Below, one piece after another: positions 58,664-64,000 of a stretch of DNA of 64,000 bases. Where the stretch lies: assembly GCF_028476545.1 (NCBI RefSeq), contig NW_026731690.1, forward strand, positions 64,501 to 128,500, given 5' to 3'. A model generated the notes under the pieces. It was not told the origin of the DNA. It ran no database searches and saw only the letters and a list, made by a program, of their open reading frames with translations. Position numbers and translations under genes: made by a program. The first letter of the stretch is position 1. Every line of letters begins with the position of its first letter. This DNA is from Physella acuta. Its lineage: Eukaryota > Mollusca > Gastropoda > Physidae.

Positions 58664-61600
58664 TTTCAACTGTCTTTTCATTTAGTTTTACAATAAATTT
58701 CGCTAGCTCTACAATCTGTCCAAGAAAGTTATTTATAGATCTAAATATCAGGTGGCCAAGAAAGTTATTTATAGATCTGGAATCTAGTTCGAACCAAATT
58801 ATTTTAAAATCAGAATAATTTATTGAGTATCTTTATTAAACTTTATTAGTCCTTAAATATTTGATAAAAATGTTTCGTTTTTAGCTTCAAGGATCATCTA
58901 ATTCAAGAATAATACTAGTGATTTATCTATCCCTATTCTAGATCTAGATCTAGATTCTAGAGTTACGGAAAACTAGACTTGACTAAACCAGTCGTAGAAT
59001 CTAGATAATTCTATCTATATCTAGATAATACTAAACTATTTCAGACCTTCATTATTTTATATAAATCTTTGTTTATTTTAGCTATGCAATTGGCTAATTT
59101 AAGATACAATTTAATTTGAAAGTGACTAGACTTAGATCTAGATCTAGATAGGGCCCATGCGCGTAAATTAAGTTGCATAAGGAGACTCATAGTATTAAGT
59201 TACACCACAAAAAGCATCAATGACGTTACGAGTCTTGACAGCTACGTTGTTAGTGTAATAGGCTTTCAAGCGGGAGGCATGGGTTCTAGACATATCACGT
59301 CAATGTTAAAAAAAATGTCTTCAATTTTTTTTTAGATGTGAATGATAAATTTGACTATCTGAACTTGGCGGGATTCAGGGCAGATAAAGTAAAGCTCATC
59401 TGTTTCTTTGTCCTAAGCATATGAAGGAATAGTGTGGTCAGAGACATGCTCTGCCGGAATGGTTTTTTTAACGATAAAAACATGTTGTCTGAGACTTGGC
59501 GGGACACTGGGCAGGTGAAGTAGAATTTAGTAGGTCACCTGTGACGTCATATATGAAGGGATAGTGTTGTCAGACCTATGCTCAGCCGAAACCTTTTTTT
59601 TTTGAAAGATAAGAAACGTCTCTTTGAATATGGGGTCTGGTTATTTTGTGATGATAAGTGACAGACGTGATGTCATTTACGAATGATCCCCAAAACCCAC
59701 AGTTATCCAAGGGATGACCGGGTAGTCTAGTTACATTTAAAATTTTTCTTTAAATGTACGCCTATATAGTTTTATTGGCATATATTATCATCTGATAACA
59801 AAAGTGATGGAAGTTTGAAATGTTTTTTTTATATCGTTAATTTAATATTATCTCGCAAAATTATGTTATTATTTATTTCTGTTTATATTTTAAATGTCTC
59901 CGTACATTATTACAGGGACCAAAAGATGTAACCTTTCAATGGAAGTTTGGCAGCAGGTTAAGTAATTTTAACAGTTTTACACCATATTCTGTACAAAACG
60001 CGACGTCAGTTGCTGAACCTGTGCTGGTCAGCTCTGGGGCAACCTGTGTCCAGTATATTCATTCGTCAACACTGAAGTTTCAAACAGAAGAAAAGTACGA
60101 CGGCTACACGTATGTGTGTGTGGCTACAGAAAACAACAAGAACACAATTGTTGGGAATATGACGTTGTACACTAAAACAGGTATTTTGATGTTACTAAGA
60201 TAATATTAAACATGATAAAAAGTATCTTTGAAAAGTTCTACATCAGGTAAATCAAATTAATTTTATATCAAGAGTTCTGAATATGGCTAATAGAAATTCA
60301 TAAAAAACGTTTTAATTACAAGCTTTTATTTAATAATGCACTAAAATGAGAAAATAGAAGAATTTCTTTAAACATGAAAATGAGCTACTATTTAATTAAC
60401 TAAAAAGAAAAGCGTTGGTCTCTATAATATGTATTTTATACATTACTTTTTCTAGAATTAAAGAAGCGACCCACGCTTTTCTTTTTAGTTATTTAAACAG
60501 TGGCTCATTATTGTTGTTAAAGAAAATCATTTTTTTTTCTACATTTAAGTCCAGTATTACTTAAACACTTGTTATTTAAACGTTTTTTATGAATTTTTTT
60601 TTCAGTATGTCTACTTTAAAATGTTTAATACAACAGATTTTAATAACTAAAAACGATTGCGCCAAAATGATTACGATAAAGCGCGTATAATAGTGCGGAA
60701 TAGTTTCAGGTCTGTGTACTCATATTAGAAAATTTTCAAGCGTGCCTAGCAGCCCCCTCTCTTCCTCTCTAAGCATATCCCTACCACCCCCACCCTCACA
60801 TGGTCTGGTGAGCTGTGGTTTACGCTAAATGTTTACAATCATAGAGCCGGGTTTAGTGACGGCTATTAAGGGCAGATAATTTAGTTTGAAACGATTTTAA
60901 ACTTAGGGGAGGTAACTAAGAGAAGACTGCTTTCACGAAAGGTGTAGGGGTTGGGGAAAGGAGGTTGGTTTGGGGTGGTTTTCGTCCTTAACGACCTACT
61001 GATAGTGTTTTAAAGCAAATATTTTCAGTGGCAGCATTGGTACTGTCGAATTTACATATTATGAATTACTGAAAAGTAGAAAATAAAACTCGGCTCGTAT
61101 TTATAATTCTCTTCGTGGAGACTATAGAAAACACCACGCAGCTTAGCCACCACCCTCATCCACATCTGTGGTTCACCCAGAATGTTTACAATCGTAGAGC
61201 CGGGTCAGCTATTAGGTGTGGGGGTGGGGAGGGAGGGTGAGGATAATCGTCTTTACCGGCTACTGATATTGTTTTAGAGCAAAATATTTTCAGTCGCAGT
61301 ATTGGTAGTGAAGAAAATAAAACAACTAAACAGAGACGTACGCTTCGGCGCGGGTCAGCTCGTATTTCATAATAGGCTTACTATTTATTTCATCTTTGTA
61401 TAAAATTGTTTGATTAGCGTAAATTATTTAAACATAGACTCTAAGAGTTGCAATATTTCCAGGGAAACAGTCCCCTTATACAAGGTAAAGATGACCACAT
61501 TATTTATTACATTTTGTTTTATTTTTCAATCGTTACACATTTTATTTTTTAAATTTATTATGATTTTAAATAAATAGCGCCCGAAGTGTGTAATACAAAA

Positions 61601-62013
61601 TTATTTGATAATGGTTGGATACAATTGAGCAGCATCATTATGTAGATACATTTAGATAAATGTTTTATTAAATGCACTGTTATCGAATAAAACTGGACTA
61701 GTTAGCAAGCTCATGTTATTTTGAATATTCATTTAATGACAACATATACAAACTAATATGTTTCAGCTGCTTTGTCCTAGAACTACTTAAAGTTAATTTT
61801 TCTTCTGCTAGTCAGCCACTTAGTGAAACCCTCGTCAACCCAAAAGCAGTTGATGTAGGAGGATCATTCACGGTGACATGTGACGCTTCACGTGCTGGCG
61901 TTCCAACAAATGCAACGACAATTTTAAGCCTGACTGTTGCAAGGAGAGATGGCGAAAAAGAGCCAATAACTTTAGCGAGATACAACACGCTTACCTTCCC
62001 ATACGAGTCATCA
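30543..62013 (+). CDS. split immunoglobulin-domain exon array (gastropod-type IgSF)
   Basis: Ig domains are split over two exons by a phase-0 intron. Type a = A (strand-B Cys, [10 protein letters not shown]) + B (strand-F DDGTYIC). Type b = C (SIYCSIE) + D ([14 protein letters not shown]). Boundaries between domains are phase 1, with a 22-nt linker exon (phase 1 to 2) from D to the next A. The ordered exons are A1,B1,A2,B2,A3,B3,C,D,L,A',D',L',A''. From A3 onward every neighbouring junction fits in phase, so one multi-Ig chain can be spliced. NAT, NFS and NMT sequons suggest an extracellular product. Resemblance to snail immune IgSF proteins (FREP or related) is from the look of the domains only; no fibrinogen domain is in the window. 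Neither the signal peptide exon nor the 3' end was found. B1 and B2 lack their donor. Confidence 0.8.
30920..31205. mobile_element. foldback element (also 39365-39650 and 47960-48245)
   Basis: AAAGAAAAGCGTGGGTCGCT and AACCCACGCTGTTCTTTATA form inverted arms around an AT-rich loop. Looser pairing extends outward. A related and better preserved copy is at 60296-60600. Confidence 0.7.
31255..31575 (+). repeat. degenerate AAACGC/AAACAC hexamer array (also 39700-40018 and 48297-48613)
   Basis: CAAACGCAAACA steps with interspersed TAAACC variants give false Asn/Lys frames. A short related stretch follows exon A'' at 62855-62935, in the same order relative to the sequence downstream. Confidence 0.85.
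32140..32185 (+). mobile_element. Helitron-like 3' end (also 40586-40631 and 49182-49227)
   Basis: CCCGCGGCAACGCGCGGG forms a short GC hairpin; GACGGGTACG and then CTAG|T follow. A hairpin about 10 nt before a terminal CTRR is the Helitron end signature. A second CGTGGGGACGGGTACGCTAG lies at 32447-32466. The 5' end and any Rep/helicase were not found, so this would be a non-autonomous remnant. Confidence 0.5.
33557..33633. repeat. TA microsatellite (also 42163-42232 and 50760-50826)
   Basis: An uninterrupted (TA)n at the inner edge of the left arm, length-variable between copies. A second (TA)n is at 34012-34076, 42612-42686 and 51206-51284. Confidence 0.95.
34077..34151. mobile_element. hAT-type MITE end fragment (also 42687-42758 and 51285-51358)
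   Basis: GGTTATAACCCCCC around G and C tracts ends in GTGCCTACGCCACTG, matching the CAGTGGCGTAG terminus. Only one end is recognisable. Confidence 0.55.
35770..36025. repeat. long TA/TATG tract before exon B (also 44376-44625 and 52943-53212)
   Basis: (TA)n runs broken by TACATACACATATACAC, TTGTA, AATG and TATG steps. The tract ends about 45 bp before the exon B acceptor. Confidence 0.95.
36071..36289 (+). CDS. Ig exon B1, 3' end lost at the duplication joint
   Basis: The acceptor is CTTTTTGTTTTTAG|GTT (phase 0). It codes [20 protein letters not shown], on to [20 protein letters not shown] and GLYQNLS. The native end is replaced at 36290 by the start of copy 2. Read-through adds 21 residues ([10 protein letters not shown]...) to a stop at 36356. 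No donor is seen, so this exon can only be skipped, end the chain, or be inactive. Confidence 0.8.
38017..38262 (-). mobile_element. tRNA-headed SINE, copy 2 of 3
   Basis: Same insertion as 29570-29815, carried by the tandem duplication. Confidence 0.85.
38990..39195 (+). CDS. Ig exon A2
   Basis: Same structure as A1 and identical in protein to A3. The acceptor is TTTTAG|TGAACG and the donor GTAAGT. Confidence 0.85.
40645..44361. repeat. large inverted repeat, copy 2
   Basis: Same structure as 32199-35755, with a longer left GCGCAAACGG array (40645-41478). Confidence 0.9.
44669..44887 (+). CDS. Ig exon B2, 3' end lost at the duplication joint
   Basis: Identical to B1 over its length, with the same joint and read-through. 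Confidence 0.8.
46614..46858 (-). mobile_element. tRNA-headed SINE, copy 3 of 3
   Basis: Same insertion as 29570-29815, carried by the tandem duplication. Confidence 0.85.
47587..47792 (+). CDS. Ig exon A3
   Basis: Same structure as A1. This is the copy followed by the intact exon B3 and thus the most likely functional one. Confidence 0.85.
49241..52936. repeat. large inverted repeat, copy 3
   Basis: Same structure. The right GCGCTTTTTTC array (52426-52936) is rearranged at its outer end relative to copies 1 and 2. Confidence 0.9.
53259..53487 (+). CDS. Ig exon B3 with native end and GC-AG donor
   Basis: The acceptor is CTTTTTGTTTTTAG|GTT. The end is GTCCTAG|GCAAGT, a GC donor with otherwise perfect consensus, in phase 1 as at the other domain ends. 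It codes [20 protein letters not shown] to [17 protein letters not shown] and NLSVL. Three bases differ from B1/B2 (53281, 53286, 53391), all changing the residue: P to R, Y to D, S to A. Confidence 0.85.
53488..55021. other. intron B3-C
   Basis: AT-rich. CAATGTGCTTTACTCCACGT and ATATTGAATGCACACACTGA (53940-54090) recur in the intron after A' (57740-57870). A TTTTTGATATTCACTT-type repeat lies at 54750-54960. No exon is seen. Confidence 0.6.
55022..55131 (+). CDS. Ig exon C (first part of type-b Ig domain)
   Basis: The acceptor is TTTAAACAG|TT (phase 1) and the donor ATTGAA|GTAAGT (phase 0). It codes [20 protein letters not shown] then [16 protein letters not shown], with the strand-B Cys near its end. 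Confidence 0.8.
55132..56063. other. intron C-D
   Basis: Single-copy AT-rich sequence from GTAAGT to TATTATTTCAG. The frame of exon C stays open to 55287 only as read-through. Confidence 0.6.
56064..56316 (+). CDS. Ig exon D (second part of type-b Ig domain)
   Basis: The acceptor is TATTATTTCAG|GGA (phase 0) and the donor AAATAG|GTATAT (phase 1). It codes [20 protein letters not shown] (core Trp) to [20 protein letters not shown] and [10 protein letters not shown]. Sequons NFS and NMT are present. Confidence 0.85.
56778..56799 (+). CDS. 22-nt linker exon L (phase 1 in, phase 2 out)
   Basis: The acceptor is AATATTTTCAG|GG and the donor ACTGG|GTATGA. It codes TEAAHT plus split Gly codons. Length and phases equal those of L' at 61463-61484, and it is the only way seen to pass from the phase-1 end of D to the phase-2 start of A'. 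Confidence 0.65.
57247..57448 (+). CDS. Ig exon A' (first half of type-a domain)
   Basis: The acceptor is ATAATTTTTAG|TCAA (phase 2) and the donor GCTAAG|GTAACT (phase 0). It codes [48 protein letters not shown] and NGTQYDAK. No matching B' exon follows. Confidence 0.85.
58140..58262 (-). mobile_element. decayed tRNA-headed SINE
   Basis: On the minus strand GCATGGTTGAGTCGGCAAAG and GTCTCGAGTTCAAACCCTCT recall the A and B boxes of the other SINE heads. Confidence 0.6.
59157..59735 (-). mobile_element. dispersed element, inverted partner of 26745-27335
   Basis: GCGCGTAAATTAAGTTGCAT, CACGTCAATGTTAAAAAAAA, two SINE-tail modules (GGGCAGATAAAGTAAAGCTC, GGGCAGGTGAAGTAGAATTT), ATATGGGGTCTGGTTATTTT and GGGATGACCGGGTAGTCTAG run in the order expected for the reverse of 26745-27335. 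Confidence 0.8.
59916..60180 (+). CDS. Ig exon D' (second part of type-b domain)
   Basis: The acceptor is CATTATTACAG|GGA (phase 0) and the donor AAAACAG|GTATTT (phase 1). It codes [20 protein letters not shown] to [20 protein letters not shown] and [10 protein letters not shown]. It is clearly paralogous to D and lacks its own C'. Confidence 0.85.
60296..60600. mobile_element. long foldback element
   Basis: TTCATAAAAAACGTTTTAAT at the left pairs with AAACGTTTTTTATGAA at the right. Inner arms AACTAAAAAGAAAAGCGTTG and CCACGCTTTTCTTTTTAGTT pair around a short loop at 60430-60465. About 300 bp, no coding capacity; related to 30920-31205. Confidence 0.8.
60795..61110 (+). mobile_element. dispersed repeat (partner of 14280-14625)
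   Basis: ACATGGTCTGGTGAGCTGTG to TGAATTACTGAAAAGTAGAA matches the minus strand of 14280-14625. Confidence 0.75.
61135..61345 (+). mobile_element. shorter third copy of the same dispersed repeat
   Basis: ACATCTGTGGTTCACCCAGA, TTTACAATCGTAGAGCCGGG and AATATTTTCAGTCGCAGTAT follow the order of 60795-61110, with an internal loss. Confidence 0.7.
61463..61484 (+). CDS. 22-nt linker exon L' (phase 1 in, phase 2 out)
   Basis: The acceptor is CAATATTTCCAG|GG and the donor ACAAG|GTAAAG. It codes KQSPYT with split codons. It joins D' (phase 1) to A'' (phase 2) in frame. Confidence 0.7.
61812..62013 (+). CDS. Ig exon A''
   Basis: The acceptor is TTTTCTTCTGCTAG|TCAG (phase 2) and the donor TCATCA|GTAAGG (phase 0). 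It codes [54 protein letters not shown] and TFPYESS. Its B half is not seen before the window ends. Confidence 0.85.
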
Positions 62014-63166
62014 GTAAGGAATTACTTATACAATTATATCATATTTTTTGGAAACTATCTTTAAAAATTCAACTTCTTGTCGAATTTTGCCATATTTTAA
62101 TATGTTATGATATATCTTTTTAGTTTGTAAGTTAATTACTTACAATGTTTTCTATTACAGCTTTAATATGATTTTTTAATTTAAAAAAAAACAACTGACA
62201 CCTCTCTCTCTTTTTCTCTCTCACACACTCTCTTCTTCTTCTTCTTCTTCTTCTTCTTCTTCTTCTTCTTCTTCTTCTTCTTCTACTACTATTTCTCTCT
62301 GGCAAATTTATAACCTCGATTGCAAATTGTCTATTGTAACTGTTTTTAATTTTAATTATTTTTATATTACTATGCTTAGTGGCTAATAGTTTTAAGGAAT
62401 TATAATGAAAGACTTTGGAGATGTAATCAATTGAACAGACCAGATATTCTTGCTTTTATTTTTTCTTCAATCTTAATTTTTGTGTTAGAAAGTATCCTTT
62501 CCAACACATCTGAGTATTACGTGTCAACTTGTTATGCGCCATATAGGTTTTTGACTCTGATTTCAACCTGTTTTTCTTTTTGGATTTGCTTCCATAGTCT
62601 TTCTTCAACTAAGAACCAAACTACAAGTCAGCAGTTGTTTGGTTTTAGAGTTCTTTTTTGCTAAAATTGTTTATGTCCCAATCTTTCGAGCATCATCTGC
62701 ACAGGGTTTCGATCTAAGGACTTTTCGGATTAGCAACCATGCTCTTAACAGACTCCCAATTCCGGCTCTAAAAATCTCGATTCAACAGAATGAAATCACT
62801 TTAATCTGCTCATAGAAGGAATCACTTAGCCTTCCTAACTTATATAAAAGATTCGATCGTAAACACAAACGCAAACATAAATACAAACGCAAATACAAAT
62901 TGCAAATGCAAACCTAAACGCAAACAATACCATAGAAAATAATGTAAAATTAACGCGAACATACACGCTTAATGCTCAAAGTATAGACCAGGCGCCACAT
63001 CGCATCTTGTCGGGGCGCTGGCGGACCAGCCTGATTCAGCTTAGTAAACGATAATAATACCCCAACTTATCAATAGTTAATTGCACTCACCTGAACGAAC
63101 GTAGGCACCATAGAACTCACAGAAAGGCCTGGGGCGTCAAATAGCACCCTATTTGGGCGCTGGAGG
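62014..63166. other. intron after A'', with ancient duplication traces
   Basis: (CTT)n lies at 62230-62281. 62510-62660 matches 58250-58400. 62855-63165 (AAACGC steps, then GGGGCGCTGGCGGACCAG and AGTTAATTGCACTCACC) follows the same order as 31260-31790 after exon A1. A decayed SINE head on the minus strand lies at 62690-62770. Confidence 0.65.
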
Positions 63167-63180
63167 CAGTGGCGTAGCTA
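63167..63180 (+). mobile_element. hAT-type MITE terminus
   Basis: CAGTGGCGTAGCTA is the family terminus. The other end was not found within the window. Confidence 0.45.
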
Positions 63181-64000
63181 CCGTAAAGCTAGCGTAAGCA
63201 AGGCTTAGGGGCCCGAGGCAAATAGGGGCCCTTTACCCTCTTTAAATTTTTAAAAACTTTTACAAATGGGTGTTTAATATTTGTATAATAAAAATAATTA
63301 TAAAAAGAAAACGAAAATCCTGTTTCTTTTCTACGATACGAGTAATCAAAAGTTCCAAAAAAGGGTTCCAAACCTTTCTTACTGGGGAGGGTTTGTACAG
63401 GGCCCGTCGGTATTAATAACACTATAGGCATTGTTGCATTGTCTGGCAAGCCGTTGAGAGAATTAGCCTATAAATAAATTTGAACAATTGACTCTTTTGT
63501 GAGATTGGCATCCGTCACCCGCAAATTTATACGCATCGTTAAAAACTCTCTACCCCAACGCCACAAACCTGCATCTCAACTCTCAGTCCTCACCGAAATT
63601 CCATCCACCCATGATTACGATTGAGCCATTTTTTTAAAAAATATCAGCCGTGGAAAGTGTTTTCACAACAAGCTGAGTCGAATATTTGTCAATGTTTTTC
63701 TGTTGGTTTTAACCTTAAGCACAATGTGTTTGTTGATCTAATTTATCTCTAATCAATATGCCGCTACTTCAAGTTTTTTGTTTGTCTGTCTCCTTATCCT
63801 TTAAGCATTAATACTAAAATGATCCAATCACCAAGAAACATAGGGAAGTCGTTTAGAATAGTTCAGACAACCCTTAACTGAAGGTGAAATTTCCTAACAC
63901 AACCCCACACATGAGGAGCAGTCCCACCACCCTCGAAAAGAAGCCAGAAAGAAACTCTAAAGTTTTCTGCCATTAAACATTTTTAAAAATTTCGTTCGGG
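63181..64000. other. no gene seen
   Basis: Single-copy sequence. The last 50 bp (AGAAAGAAACTCTAAAG, then TTTCGTTCGGG at the edge) resemble pieces of the CAGTGTTTCTTCCAG MITE family in inverted orientation, cut by the window end. Confidence 0.4.

Larger units (their letters stand above)
57449..59915. other. intron A'-D' with lost B' and C'
   Basis: About 57740-58100 matches the B3-C intron, so the part that should hold B' is missing. 58140-58260 is a decayed SINE (minus strand), 58240-58410 matches 62510-62660, 58624-58662 is (TA)n, 58900-59150 is rich in AGATCTAGATCTAG, and 59157-59735 is a mobile element. No exon is recognised. Confidence 0.65.

Overview
The window looks like nuclear DNA of an animal, most likely a gastropod mollusc. 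Support: spliced genes with GT-AG introns, many tRNA-headed SINEs, hAT-type MITEs with 8-bp target-site duplications, very heavy intronic minisatellites, and a fast-evolving array of split immunoglobulin exons like those of snail immune IgSF proteins. The taxon is inference; nothing in the sequence names the species.

Region 1 (440-13185, + strand) is one gene read as ten small exons with matching splice phases and a stop at 13185. It encodes the C-terminal 454 residues of a Cys- and Pro-rich protein I do not recognise. Its introns are mostly tandem repeats (units of 12 to 120 bp), several starting exactly at a splice site.

Region 2 (16789-23930, - strand) is a convergent gene of at least six exons, again phase-consistent, encoding the last 196 residues of an unrecognised basic protein. 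Its introns hold minisatellites, SINEs and several hAT-type MITEs with perfect 8-bp duplications. A 9-bp array at 24912-26660 lies beyond its last supported exon and reads on the - strand as a long run of CAGGTGAG donor-like sites.

Region 3 (about 27878-62013, + strand) is an immunoglobulin exon array. Each Ig domain is split by a phase-0 intron. Two domain types alternate (A+B, then C+D) and are joined by a 22-nt linker exon. The A-to-B segment is present as three tandem copies of 8412, 8598 and 8590 bp (27878-36289, 36290-44887, 44888-53477). The duplication joint falls inside exon B, so copies 1 and 2 lost the exon B splice donor; only copy 3 runs on to C, D, linker, A', D', linker', A''. 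The middle copy is a mosaic: its left part matches copy 3 and its right part copy 1, as unequal crossing-over predicts.

The A-B introns contain a very large inverted repeat with mirrored tandem arrays, a Helitron-like 3' end, SINEs and long TA tracts. Most of the long open frames in the window are unstopped tandem repeats, not genes. No RNA genes, CRISPR arrays, retroviral or other capsid-bearing elements were seen.
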